Notes under the pieces: model-generated
Database searches by the model: none
What the model saw: the letters and a program-made list of their open reading frames with translations, nothing else
What the model was told of the DNA's origin: nothing
Position numbers and translations under genes: made by a program
Assembly: GCF_003991195.1 (NCBI RefSeq)
Contig: NZ_RCWL01000001.1
Span: 1 to 64,000 of the forward strand
Reading direction: 5' to 3'
DNA: 64,000 bases
From: Gynurincola endophyticus
Lineage (GTDB): Bacteria; Bacteroidota; Bacteroidia; Chitinophagales; Chitinophagaceae
Shown: piece by piece, positions 55,544 through 64,000 of the stretch
Layout: each line of letters starts with the position of its first letter
Position numbering within the stretch: the first letter of the stretch is position 1

Positions 55544-55939
55544 TTAGTCAAAATTTAAATCGTCGTCATCATCGTCGTCGCCGTCCGGGTCTTCCTGCAT
55601 TTTATCAAGCACCAGGTTGAGTGCCGGATTAATGAAGAGAATATTTCTCATTAAGTAGATAATAATGAGTAATCCCATCAAAATCAGGGTAGCATAGCCA
55701 AAACCGCTTACGTAGCTGCCGGTAATGGAGCTTAACCAGAAACCGAGTACCAATCCTGCAAACAGCAGAATCAGAAAGCCGAAAAACATGGCGATCATTA
55801 CGAAAACCAGCGTTCCGACTGATTTGGCGGCCACTCTGATGGCTCGCAGACGAAACAATTCAAGATTGGTATTAACGTAATCTTTAAGGATTACCTTATT
55901 TCTGGTGAAAAAGCTATTTAAGTTATCTGATTGACTCAT
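55544..55939 (-). CDS. Phage-holin-3_6/DUF1469-like membrane protein
   Basis: A 131-residue protein with two transmembrane helices at about residues 41-66 and 77-100, preceded by an amphipathic helix (VNTNLELFRLRAIRVAAKSVG) and followed by a highly acidic tail of seven consecutive Asp residues. This matches the Phage_holin_3_6 (DUF1469) family, which in cellular genomes is a membrane-stress or envelope protein, not a lysis holin. It heads the minus-strand group. Confidence 0.75.
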   Translation of the reverse strand: MSQSDNLNSFFTRNKVILKDYVNTNLELFRLRAIRVAAKSVGTLVFVMIAMFFGFLILLFAGLVLGFWLSSITGSYVSGFGYATLILMGLLIIIYLMRNILFINPALNLVLDKMQEDPDGDDDDDDDLNFD

Positions 55940-56032
55940 AAATAGTTATGTTTTTTCTTTGATAGATTAGATGCAAAAATCTTACCTAAGATAAGAAGAG
56001 TATGGATGTGCAGATGCTTCCACATTTAAGAA

Positions 56033-56065
56033 TTTGGTTTGTATTGCTGAATTGTTGTACATTTG
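56033..56065 (+). promoter_or_regulatory. Promoter of the rimP-nusA-infB operon
   Basis: TTTG (56033-56036) and TACATTTG (56058-56065) are separated by 21 bases and match the Bacteroidota -33/-7 consensus. They lie 73 bases before the rimP start. Confidence 0.5.
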
Positions 56066-56138
56066 CACTGGAAATTAGAGAAGAGGAAGGGAACGGGTGC
56101 CGTTCCCTTCTTTATTTCTCTACCGCGAGAAAGTAAAT

Positions 56139-56609
56139 ATGAGTACGGAAAATAGCATTCAAGCCATCAAAGAGATGGTATCAGCATTGTTGGCCGACCA
56201 ACCGGCCTACTTCTTGGTAAGTGTCAGGATAAAACCTACCAATAATGTAAAAGTGTTCTTAGATGGTGATGAAGGTATTACCATCGAACAATGCATTAAA
56301 ATTAACCGAGCCTTATACAAACAGTTAGAAGAGGGCACTTTGTTCCCCGGAAATGATTTTTCTCTGGAAGTGTCTTCACCCGGTTTGGATGAACCGTTGG
56401 TGCTGCATCGTCAATATGTGAAAAATGTTGGCCGATTAGTGGAAGTACAACTGTTGGAGGGTAATCCGGTGGCAGGAAAGTTAACTGCTGTAACTGACAC
56501 GGCTATCCAGGTAGAAGAAACCAAGGGTAAGAACAAGAAAAAAGAAATAATCAACCATGAATTCCCATTTGCACAGATCAAACATGTCAAAGTGCAAATA
56601 GTATTCTAA
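56139..56609 (+). CDS. rimP: Ribosome maturation factor RimP
   Basis: A 156-residue protein needed for 30S subunit assembly. The N-terminal domain has VKVFLDGDEGITIEQCIKINRALYKQLE and the LEVSSPGLDEPL signature (about residues 70-81); the C-terminal SH3-like domain has GKLTAV..DTAIQVEE. ATG 56139 is chosen because it gives the normal family start (MSTENSIQAIKEMV); an upstream in-frame ATG would add 14 unrelated residues. First gene of the conserved rimP-nusA-infB cluster. Confidence 0.93.
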   Translation: MSTENSIQAIKEMVSALLADQPAYFLVSVRIKPTNNVKVFLDGDEGITIEQCIKINRALYKQLEEGTLFPGNDFSLEVSSPGLDEPLVLHRQYVKNVGRLVEVQLLEGNPVAGKLTAVTDTAIQVEETKGKNKKKEIINHEFPFAQIKHVKVQIVF

Positions 56610-56672
56610 GATTTTTAAATAATAGACTGTCAATCATTTGCCCCATAGGGATATTTTTTAAAATGAAGCATT

Positions 56673-57920
56673 ATGGCAAGTATTAACTTGATTGAAGCCT
56701 TTCATGATTTTAAAGAGGCTGAAAATATCGATCGTCCAACGATGATGAAAGTGGTGGAAGACGTGTTCAAAACGTTACTGCGAAAAAAGTACGGTAGCGA
56801 TGAGAACTTTGATGTGATCGTTAATGCCGAAAAAGGTGACCTGGAAATTTTCAGAAGAAGGATGATTGTTGAAGACGGTGAGGTAATGGATGATTTGGCG
56901 GAAATTGCTTATAGTGATGCTGTTAAGATCGAGCCAGACTTTGAAGTAGGTGAAGAGTTATACGAAGAGATTAACATATTGGACTTCGGCAGAAGAGCGA
57001 TATTGGCTGCAAAACAAACTTTGGCCAGCCGTATCAGCGATTTGAAGAAGAACGTGTTGGTTAAAAAATATGGCGACCGCATCGGAGATATAGTAAGCGC
57101 AGAAGTATATCAGGTTTGGAAAAAAGAAATTTTATTGTTGGATGAAGAAGGTAATGAATTAATTTTACCTAAATCAGAACAGATCCCGCAAGATTATTTT
57201 AAGAAAGGAGAAAATACCCGCGCGGTTGTAAAAAAAGTAGAATTAAAAAATAACTCTCCGGTAATTATTTTATCTAGAACTTCGCCATTGTTTTTAGCGA
57301 AATTATTAGAAATAGAAGTACCTGAGATTTTTGACGGTTTGATTACTATCAAAAAGATCGTTCGTGAACCTGGTGAGCGTGCGAAAGTAGCCGTTGAATC
57401 TTATGATGATCGTATTGATCCGGTAGGTGCTTGTGTGGGGATGAAAGGTAGCCGTATCCACGGAATCGTAAGAGAGTTGAAAAACGAGAATATTGATGTT
57501 ATTAACTGGACGAACAATGTTCAGTTATTGATCCAAAGATCATTAGTTCCGGCAAAAATAACCACTATAGACCTCGACCCTGTAAAAAAACAGGCAAATG
57601 TTTATCTAAAACCTGATCAGGTGTCATTGGCTATTGGTAAAAAAGGTGTTAATATTAAGTTGGCACAAGAATTAACCGGTTATACAATTGATGTTTATCG
57701 CGATACAGAAGGAGAACCACAGGAATTCGACGTAGATTTACAAGAATTCAGAGATGAAATTGAAGGTTGGATTATTGATGAATTGAAAAGAATCGGATGT
57801 GATACGGCAAGAAGTGTATTAGCATTAACACCGGAAGAATTGGAGCGTCGTACTGACCTGGAAAGAGAAACGATCAACGACGTAGTGAAGATTCTTAAAG
57901 AAGAAATAGAAAACGAATAA
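56673..57920 (+). CDS. nusA: Transcription elongation/termination factor NusA
   Basis: A 415-residue factor that binds RNA polymerase and nascent RNA. It has the N-terminal polymerase-binding domain (about 1-125), S1 domain (about 135-200), then two KH domains, visible as DPVGACVGMKGSRIHGIVREL (about 250-270) and VSLAIGKKGVNIKLAQELTG (about 318-337), and a short C-terminal helical segment. The length is normal for Bacteroidota, which lack the long acidic C-terminus of Escherichia coli NusA. Confidence 0.96.
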   Translation: MASINLIEAFHDFKEAENIDRPTMMKVVEDVFKTLLRKKYGSDENFDVIVNAEKGDLEIFRRRMIVEDGEVMDDLAEIAYSDAVKIEPDFEVGEELYEEINILDFGRRAILAAKQTLASRISDLKKNVLVKKYGDRIGDIVSAEVYQVWKKEILLLDEEGNELILPKSEQIPQDYFKKGENTRAVVKKVELKNNSPVIILSRTSPLFLAKLLEIEVPEIFDGLITIKKIVREPGERAKVAVESYDDRIDPVGACVGMKGSRIHGIVRELKNENIDVINWTNNVQLLIQRSLVPAKITTIDLDPVKKQANVYLKPDQVSLAIGKKGVNIKLAQELTGYTIDVYRDTEGEPQEFDVDLQEFRDEIEGWIIDELKRIGCDTARSVLALTPEELERRTDLERETINDVVKILKEEIENE

Positions 57921-58009
57921 TGGAAAAGTACCCTTCAGAAATGATACGCTGGAAAGGTTTTTCCTATCGGGAATGATTCTCGATTACTTAAAAATTGTTT
58001 TAGTAACGA

Positions 58010-61000
58010 ATGGCAGAAAACAACACACCCAGATTAATGGCTGCGGCTAAAGAGTTTAATATCGGTAAAGAAACACTGGTAGACTTTTTAGTGGGTAAGG
58101 GATTCAGCAAGGACGACTTGAAACCGACATCTAAGTTGTCGGATGGCATGTATCGTGCATTGCAGGATGAATTCCAGAGCGACAAGGTGGCTAAGTTAAA
58201 GAGTGACCAGATCGACCTTCCGAAAGGAAATCTGGATGCTAAGAAAAAGAAAGACAAAGAAGAAGAGGTTGTTAAAAAAGACAAAGAGGCTGTTAAAAAA
58301 CCTGCTGTAGAACCAGTGGTTGAAGAACCTGTGGATGTGGCTCCTCCACCTCCGCCGCCACCGCCTCCTCCTCCACCACCTCCGCCACCACCACCACCTC
58401 CACCTCCGCCGCCGGTTGTAGAAGAAAAACCGGTTGTAGAAGAAAAGCCTGTGGTAGAAGAAAAACCAGTGGTTGTTGAAAAACCAACGGTGGAAGAAGC
58501 TCCTAAAGAGGAAGCTCCTAAATCTCCAGAGCCGGAAGTTGCTCCTGAAGTGTTAAAAATTGATACCCCCGAAATTGGTGGGCCGAAAATATTAGACAAG
58601 ATAGACTTGAGCGCTATAGACTCTTCGACAAGACCGAAGAAGGTTCTTAAGAAAAAAGAACCCAACACTACTCCGAAACCGGAGTCCAGACCTGTTCCGC
58701 CTGCTCGCAAAGAAGAGCCGGTTGCCCCTGCCAAGCCAACTTATGTTGAGCCCGTGGCAGAGAATACCCCTTCTGGTGAAGATGAAGCCGGACCGGTAAT
58801 CGAAAATATTAAAGCTGAGAAACTGGAAGGCCCGAAAATCTTAGGCAAAATTCAATTACCTGTAGCAGGTGCTGAAAACAGAAGCCGTCCTGGCCAGCCA
58901 CAACAAGGTGGCGGGCAACAGCAGCAGTCTCAATCCAATGAGGAAAAACGCAAACGTAAGCGTATTCCTATTGAGAAAAAAGATGCTCAGCAACAAGGTG
59001 GTGGTGGACAACACCAGGGACAAGGTGGACATGGACCACGCCATCAGGGTGGTAACAGACCACATCATCAGGGTGGTGGACATCAGGGAGGTGGCGGTAA
59101 CCGTCATCAGGGTCCTGGTGGTCCTCGAAGAAACGATCGCCATCCGCAACGAGGAAACAATCGTAATCAACCTCCTCGTGATCAAAAAGAAATCGACGAA
59201 AAAGAAATCCAGAATAAAATTCGCGAAACGCAGGCGAAACTGGCCGGTACCGGCGGCAGAGGTAAGAGCTTAAAAGCTAAATACCGTCGCGAAAAACGCC
59301 AGGGTGCTGCCGATCAGATGAATGCTGATGACATGCAAGACAACAAATTGCAGGTAACAGAATTCATTAGCGTGAGTGAATTAGCTACCTTAATGGATGT
59401 AAGCTTTGCTGATGTAATCAGTAAATGTATGAGCTTAGGTCTGATGGTATCAATTAACCAACGTCTTGATGCGGAAGTAATTGAGCTCGTTGCCAGCGAA
59501 TTCAATTTCGATGTGGAGTTTATCGATATGGATAAACAACTCGAAATGGAAGAAGAAGACGTGGAAGATCAGGAAGCTGATCTGAAACCCCGTTCTCCGA
59601 TCGTTACTATCATGGGTCACGTTGACCACGGTAAAACTTCATTGCTTGACTATATCCGTAATGCTAATGTAGTAGCGGGTGAAGCAGGTGGTATCACACA
59701 GCACATCGGTGCTTATGAAGTAACCGTATCAGAAGGCAGAAAAATAACCTTCCTGGATACGCCTGGTCACGAAGCGTTCACCGCGATGCGTGCGAGAGGT
59801 GCTAAAATTACTGACCTTGCCGTAATCGTAATCGCTGCTGACGACGCAGTGATGCCACAAACAAAAGAAGCTATCAGCCACGCACAGGCTGCCGGTGTTC
59901 CTATGATTTTTGCCATCAACAAAATAGATAGAGAGGGCGCTAATCCTCAAAAAATCTACGAACAGTTGTCGCAAATGAACATCCTGGTAGAAGAGTGGGG
60001 CGGAAAATATCAAAGCCAGGAATTAAGTGCTAAACAAGGTTTAAACGTAGACCTGTTACTGGAGAAAATCCTTCTTGAAGCAGAGTTACTTGACCTGAAA
60101 GCTAATCCTGACCGCGAAGCCAGCGGATCTATTATAGAGGCTACACTTGATAAAGGTAGAGGGTACGTTGCTACTGTACTCGTACAGAACGGTACTTTAA
60201 AACAAGGAGATATAGTTGTTTCCGGACAATATTACGGTCGCGTTAAAGCGATGTTTAATGAAAGAAACAAACGCTCTGAAGAAGCAGGCCCGTCTGCACC
60301 GGCTTTATTATTAGGTTTAAACGGTGCTCCTCAGGCAGGTGAGAAGTTTAAAGTATACACTGACGAAAGCGAAGCGAAAGATATTGCTAACAAAAGAGCA
60401 CAGATTCTTCGTGAGCAAGGTATCAGAACCAAGAAACATATTACGCTCGATGAAATTGGCCGCCGCTTAGCATTAGGAAACTTTAAAGAGCTGAATATTA
60501 TTATTAAAGGTGACGTGGACGGTTCGGTAGAAGCGTTGACCGACTCACTACAAAAACTTTCAACCGAAGAAATCGCAGTAAGCGTTGTATTGAAAGGCGT
60601 GGGTCAGATCACTGAAAGTGATGTATTATTAGCTGCAGCATCAGATGCAATCCTGATCGGTTTCAACGTTCGTCCTTCTTCTCAGGCTGCTAAACTGGCT
60701 GAAAACGAAGGTGTTGAAATCAAACTTTACTCAATCATCTACAACGCGATCGAAGAAATCAAGAGCGCAATGGAAGGTATGCTTGAGCCTAAGATTCAGG
60801 AAAAAATCATTGCAAACGTGGAAGTTAGAAACGTGTTCAAGTTCGATAAAGCAACTGTTGCCGGATGTTATGTGTTGGATGGAAAAATCTACCGTAACTC
60901 TAAAATCAGAGTTATTCGCGATGGTATCGTAGAATATCCTAAAGGTGAAGGTCAAAGCGCAGAACTGGCATCGTTGAAACGTTTCAAAGATGACGTGAAA

Positions 61001-61111
61001 GAAGTAGCTTCTAATATGGAGTGTGGTTTAACCGTGAGAAACTTCAATGATATCCGCGTAGGCGACATCATCGAAGCTTATGAAGAAGAAGAAGTTAAAC
61101 GTACATTATAA
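58010..61111 (+). CDS. infB: Translation initiation factor IF-2 with a 24-proline run
   Basis: A 1033-residue GTPase that delivers initiator tRNA to the 30S subunit. The N-terminal 430 residues are low-complexity: a Lys/Glu-rich part, 24 consecutive prolines (58343-58414, about residues 112-135), four VVEEKP-like repeats and a Gly/His/Gln-rich basic part. The conserved portion starts near residue 445: G1 GHVDHGKTS (about 536-544), DTPGHE, NKID, then domains II-IV ending EEEEVKRTL. The proline codons are mixed (CCT/CCA/CCG/CCC-free), so this is not a simple triplet expansion. Such runs stall ribosomes unless EF-P assists. Confidence 0.97.
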   Translation: MAENNTPRLMAAAKEFNIGKETLVDFLVGKGFSKDDLKPTSKLSDGMYRALQDEFQSDKVAKLKSDQIDLPKGNLDAKKKKDKEEEVVKKDKEAVKKPAVEPVVEEPVDVAPPPPPPPPPPPPPPPPPPPPPPPPVVEEKPVVEEKPVVEEKPVVVEKPTVEEAPKEEAPKSPEPEVAPEVLKIDTPEIGGPKILDKIDLSAIDSSTRPKKVLKKKEPNTTPKPESRPVPPARKEEPVAPAKPTYVEPVAENTPSGEDEAGPVIENIKAEKLEGPKILGKIQLPVAGAENRSRPGQPQQGGGQQQQSQSNEEKRKRKRIPIEKKDAQQQGGGGQHQGQGGHGPRHQGGNRPHHQGGGHQGGGGNRHQGPGGPRRNDRHPQRGNNRNQPPRDQKEIDEKEIQNKIRETQAKLAGTGGRGKSLKAKYRREKRQGAADQMNADDMQDNKLQVTEFISVSELATLMDVSFADVISKCMSLGLMVSINQRLDAEVIELVASEFNFDVEFIDMDKQLEMEEEDVEDQEADLKPRSPIVTIMGHVDHGKTSLLDYIRNANVVAGEAGGITQHIGAYEVTVSEGRKITFLDTPGHEAFTAMRARGAKITDLAVIVIAADDAVMPQTKEAISHAQAAGVPMIFAINKIDREGANPQKIYEQLSQMNILVEEWGGKYQSQELSAKQGLNVDLLLEKILLEAELLDLKANPDREASGSIIEATLDKGRGYVATVLVQNGTLKQGDIVVSGQYYGRVKAMFNERNKRSEEAGPSAPALLLGLNGAPQAGEKFKVYTDESEAKDIANKRAQILREQGIRTKKHITLDEIGRRLALGNFKELNIIIKGDVDGSVEALTDSLQKLSTEEIAVSVVLKGVGQITESDVLLAAASDAILIGFNVRPSSQAAKLAENEGVEIKLYSIIYNAIEEIKSAMEGMLEPKIQEKIIANVEVRNVFKFDKATVAGCYVLDGKIYRNSKIRVIRDGIVEYPKGEGQSAELASLKRFKDDVKEVASNMECGLTVRNFNDIRVGDIIEAYEEEEVKRTL

Positions 61112-61155
61112 TATTTGGTCGATTTGATTAACAAAACAGTCGATAAATAATATAA

Positions 61156-61200
61156 CTAAAATCCGATCTGATTTAATTCAGTCGGATTTTAGTATTTTAG
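61156..61200 (+). terminator. Terminator of the rimP-nusA-infB operon
   Basis: A perfect 11-bp stem (61156-61166 / 61182-61192, CTAAAATCCGA and its complement) with a 15-base loop, followed by TATTTTAG. Confidence 0.75.
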
Positions 61201-61281
61201 AGCAGAATTGTTTAACAAACATTTATATTGACATCCTCCATCCCTTTTGATAAATTTGGATGAACTCGAGTTTTTCTCATT

Positions 61282-62664
61282 ATGAAACAAATTACACTTT
61301 TAATATTTGCAGCGTTTTTGACTGTAAGTTCAGTATCCGCTCAGATGGCTCACAGTAAAGTAGTGGCAGATAAGATTGTTGGAGTGGTAGGTGATAAAAT
61401 CGTACTGCACTCTGATGTGATGAACGCCCTTTTAGATGCCCGGCGCCATAACCAGCCCGTATCTGAAGGCGATGATTGCGCTTACTTCGCACAGATTTTG
61501 ACACTGAAAGCCCTGGCGCTTCAGGCAGAGAAAGACTCTCTTTTGATTGAAGACGGTGAACTGGATGCGATATTGGATTTTAGAATCAGACAATTTATTC
61601 AGCAATACGGCTCTAAAGAAATTCTGGAAGAAATCGCCGGTAAAACAATTTACCAGATTAAAGAAGATATGCGCCAGGATATCAAAGAGCAGGAACTGGC
61701 TAAAAAAATGCGTTCTAAAATTGAGTCTTCTGTGAAAATCACTCCACAGGAAGTAAAAGCTTATTATGACAAAATTCCTAAAGATAGCTTGAACTTTTAT
61801 GAAGCACAGCTGGAAATAGGTCAGATTGTATTGTACCCGAAAGCGCACCGCGACCTGGAGCTGATGGCGATTGAAGAATTGAATGAGTTTAAAAAAGATG
61901 TAGAATCCGGTAAACAACGTTTTGAAACACTGGCACGATTACATACGGATGACCCGGGTAGTAAAGAGTCTGGTGGTAGATATAATATAAACCGTACAGA
62001 GAAAAACTTTGACCCGGCATTTGTGTCGCACGCATTTCGTTTGAGAGAAGGCCAGATCTCACCGGTATTTAAATCAAAATTCGGGTATCACATCATACTA
62101 ATGGAGGCTCGTGCCGGGGATGACGCTACGGTACGCCACATCCTTCGAATTCCACGTATTACACCATCTGAAATTAATGAAGCCAAACAACGATTAGATT
62201 CCGTAAGATCTTTAATCATGGCCGGAACTATTTCTTTCGGAGATGCCGTTCAAAGATATTCAGACGATGATCTGTCTAAATTCACCGGAGGAATGATTTC
62301 TGAACCTGGAAAACCCACTTATCTGAATTATGATGAATTAGACCGAACCATTATTCAGGTACTGGATAAAGAGAAATTACAACCAGGTCAGTACTCTCAG
62401 CCGCATGAATACACTGACCCCTACTCAGGAAAACAAGCTGTTCGGATCTTATTCCTGAAAACCAGATCGGTGCCGCACCTTGAAAACCTGAAAGACGATT
62501 ATGATAAAGTGGCAATCAGGGCGTTAGAACAAAAGAAACAGGAATATATCTTAAAATGGTTCAATAGCAAGATTCCTACTTTTTATCTTAACATCGATCC
62601 TTCGTTCCAAAAATGTGAAATGTTAAGTATTTGGTTTGAAAATGCTAAAAACATTCAAAAATAA
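61282..62664 (+). CDS. SurA-like periplasmic peptidyl-prolyl isomerase
   Basis: A 460-residue periplasmic chaperone with signal peptide (to about SAQ, residue 21). It has a SurA_N-like segment (DKIVGVVGDKIVLHSDVMNALLDARR) and two parvulin (PpiC) domains: the first with HTDDPGSKESGGRYNINRTEKNFDPAFVSHAFRLREGQISPVFKSKFGYHIILMEAR (about 220-278), the second around VRHILRIPRITPSEINEAKQRLDSV (about 283-390). It helps outer-membrane protein folding. It stands alone between two terminators. Confidence 0.88.
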   Translation: MKQITLLIFAAFLTVSSVSAQMAHSKVVADKIVGVVGDKIVLHSDVMNALLDARRHNQPVSEGDDCAYFAQILTLKALALQAEKDSLLIEDGELDAILDFRIRQFIQQYGSKEILEEIAGKTIYQIKEDMRQDIKEQELAKKMRSKIESSVKITPQEVKAYYDKIPKDSLNFYEAQLEIGQIVLYPKAHRDLELMAIEELNEFKKDVESGKQRFETLARLHTDDPGSKESGGRYNINRTEKNFDPAFVSHAFRLREGQISPVFKSKFGYHIILMEARAGDDATVRHILRIPRITPSEINEAKQRLDSVRSLIMAGTISFGDAVQRYSDDDLSKFTGGMISEPGKPTYLNYDELDRTIIQVLDKEKLQPGQYSQPHEYTDPYSGKQAVRILFLKTRSVPHLENLKDDYDKVAIRALEQKKQEYILKWFNSKIPTFYLNIDPSFQKCEMLSIWFENAKNIQK

Positions 62665-62670
62665 TCAGTT

Positions 62671-62724
62671 AAATCCCTATAGACTTTTATAAAAGTAAAA
62701 TTTATAAAATCTATAGGGATTTTC
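62671..62724 (+). terminator. Terminator of the SurA-like gene
   Basis: A perfect 13-bp stem (62671-62683 / 62710-62722, AAATCCCTATAGA and its complement) runs into TTCTTAT. The loop is AT-rich and 26 bases long. Confidence 0.75.
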
Positions 62725-63030
62725 TTATAATATTGTATCTTAGTTTCCTGCATCACATTGACTTCAGTTCACAAAAGGCGAATAAAATACCAGGCACATT
62801 ATAGCAATCTCTCTAAATCCGATTACCATAAGAAAATAATTTGTAATGGGTTGTAAATAGTTTTACCAGCTCAAAATATTTTTTGGGTTCATTCGTTAAG
62901 AAACATTAGGTGTTAACTCTTATTGTATTAATAACATTTAATGAATAATCTTGACCCCCGAAAGTTATTTATTATGGAATGGTTTTGCTAAGACAACACA
63001 AAGCCGTTAACATTAAAACAAACCAAACTT
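62725..63030. other. Intergenic region upstream of the response regulator
   Basis: 306 AT-rich bases that must hold the promoter of the regulator at 63031. I see no clean -33/-7 pair, RNA gene or coding frame. Confidence 0.5.
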
Positions 63031-63672
63031 ATGGAAAAGATCAGCGTGTTGATTGCTGATGATCACAAACTTATTCGTGAAACTTGGAGTTTTGTGCTTA
63101 ATAATGATCCAAGATTCTCAGTGATAGCAGAATGTGCAGATGCTTACGAAGCCATTGAGCAAGCTAAAGTAACGAAGCCAAATATTGTGCTCATGGACAT
63201 TAATATGCCTTCAATGACAGGTTTTGAAGCCGCAGAGAAAATCAGAAAAGTTTCTCCCAGCTCAAGAATCATAGGTATTTCGATTCATTCGCAACCTGCG
63301 TATGCAAAAAAAATGTTGCAGATAGGAGCTAAAGGGTATGTTACCAAAAACTCCTCTAAAAAGGAAATGATAGAAGCGATACTCACCGTGCATGCCGGCG
63401 GAAAGTATATTTGTGAGGAGATTAAGAACAACATTTCTGAATTAGTATTGGAAGAGAATAAAGATTTGCCGAATATCAATGCTTTAACAGAACGTGAGAT
63501 TCAAATTATCAACCTCATTAAAGACGGACAGTCTTCTAAAGAAATTGCCGCTCAATTGGATATTTCTCTAAAGACAGTAGAAGTTCACCGTCACAACATT
63601 CTGAAGAAGTTGAAACTCAAAAACTCAGCTTCACTTGTAAACTTTATTAATAGTGCAGCTACCAATTTATAA
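63031..63672 (+). CDS. NarL/FixJ-family response regulator
   Basis: A 213-residue two-component regulator. The receiver domain (residues about 5-120) has the acidic pair Asp10-Asp11, phospho-acceptor Asp56 in VLMDINMP, and conserved Lys in GYVTKNSS. The LuxR-type HTH (about 150-205) reads LTEREIQIINLIKDGQSSKEIAAQLDISLKTVEVHRHNILKKL. The cognate histidine kinase is not in the window, so its signal is unknown. Confidence 0.93.
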   Translation: MEKISVLIADDHKLIRETWSFVLNNDPRFSVIAECADAYEAIEQAKVTKPNIVLMDINMPSMTGFEAAEKIRKVSPSSRIIGISIHSQPAYAKKMLQIGAKGYVTKNSSKKEMIEAILTVHAGGKYICEEIKNNISELVLEENKDLPNINALTEREIQIINLIKDGQSSKEIAAQLDISLKTVEVHRHNILKKLKLKNSASLVNFINSAATNL

Positions 63673-63975
63673 GAAATTACTTAGAATACTTTGAGTGAAA
63701 TACTTAATTGATGTTGAAACCTGAAGTTAAACTTTGTTATTTATCAAAAAGAACTGAAATTGTTCGTGGTTAAGGCTAATCGCCTAAAAAATTTAAAAAA
63801 GCACCCCAAATTCCGGAGGTGCTTTTTTAATTTAATGTTTATTCCTTATCTTCAATAGATATAAATACTTAGTCATTTTTTGCTTTTAATAAATTTTTTG
63901 ATTGATTTACAATGGTTTAGTCAATGTTTGACCTCATTTTAAAATCCAATCTCCTTATTGTTTTATCCGTATTTT
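63673..63975. other. Intergenic region with the response-regulator terminator
   Basis: Apart from the terminator at 63795-63829 this AT-rich spacer holds nothing recognisable. Confidence 0.5.
63795..63829 (+). terminator. Terminator of the response-regulator gene
   Basis: AAAAAAGCACC (63795-63805) pairs with GGTGCTTTTTT (63818-63828). The A and T runs make it usable in both directions. Confidence 0.85.
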
Positions 63976-64000
63976 ATGAATAACGAAGCCCGTGTCCGTG
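63976..64000 (+). CDS. Possible gene start running off the right edge
   Basis: ATG at 63976 opens a frame (MNNEARVR) that stays open to the window end. Only eight codons are visible, so neither reality nor family can be judged. Confidence 0.25.

Noticed and set aside
58000-58734. A 244-codon glycine/serine/threonine-rich frame on the minus strand
   Set aside because: It is the antisense image of the proline- and glutamate-rich part of infB. The glycine run mirrors the proline run, and infB is certain.
1-64000. CRISPR arrays, insertion sequences and prophage genes
   Set aside because: No regularly spaced direct repeats, transposase or integrase motifs, or phage structural genes were recognised. 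The holin-family protein at 55544 is of the cellular DUF1469 type.

Overview
The window reads as a chromosomal segment of a Bacteroidota bacterium, most likely of the Chitinophagaceae/Chitinophagales. The signs are an AT-rich sequence, Bacteroidota-type promoters (TTTG / TAnnTTTG), an ECF sigma/FecR/SusC/SusD polysaccharide locus whose SusC has the N-terminus typical of Chitinophaga relatives, a DUF4834 gene, weak Shine-Dalgarno sequences, and tRNA genes without encoded CCA.

Layout. (1) 1-5.2 kb is an accessory stretch. It holds an AbiE-type toxin-antitoxin pair whose toxin is interrupted by one in-frame TGA, an unrecognised minus-strand gene, a HEPN-like gene and long empty spacers, and it ends at tRNA-Asn. 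(2) 5.3-11.7 kb carries housekeeping genes: a Rieske protein coupled to hflX, an outer-membrane protein, an epoxide-hydrolase-like enzyme and an NfeD/flotillin pair. (3) 11.9-16.9 kb has a large secreted RHS/DUF5977-like protein with a small partner, and a SnoaL-like lipoprotein.

(4) 17.36-30.89 kb is the most interesting part: a tight plus-strand operon of 12 genes that begins with a 59-residue TatA and contains the complete five-gene enediyne core cassette (unbL, unbV, unbU, pksE and the TEBC thioesterase). It continues with a LuxR-type HTH protein, two paralogous unknown proteins (the second with a twin-arginine leader), an EpiD/Dfp-like flavoprotein decarboxylase, an SCP2-like protein and a secreted DUF1028/TPR protein. 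A terminator closes it. Enediyne cassettes are known mainly from actinomycetes. Here the set is AT-rich like its surroundings, has no recognisable tailoring or self-resistance genes, and carries Tat and flavoprotein genes that are not part of the classical cassette. One of the unknown proteins ends in Cys-Ala-Cys directly before the decarboxylase gene, which suggests but does not prove a peptide-modification step.

(5) 31.1-36.7 kb has a TonB-dependent receptor divergent from an ABC importer of the nitrate/sulfonate/thiamine-precursor class, then a TPM-domain protein and a CAU tRNA. (6) 37.0-53.4 kb is a polysaccharide utilisation locus: ECF sigma factor, FecR, SusC, SusD, LamG lipoprotein, two GH144-type enzymes, SGNH hydrolase, GH3, GH43-like protein and esterase. 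The GH144 plus GH3 pairing points to beta-1,2-glucan. (7) 53.5-64 kb has a repeat protein, a HAD hydrolase, small membrane proteins, the rimP-nusA-infB cluster (infB encodes 24 consecutive prolines), a SurA-like isomerase and a NarL-type response regulator.

All assignments rest on reading motifs and gene order. No database search was run.
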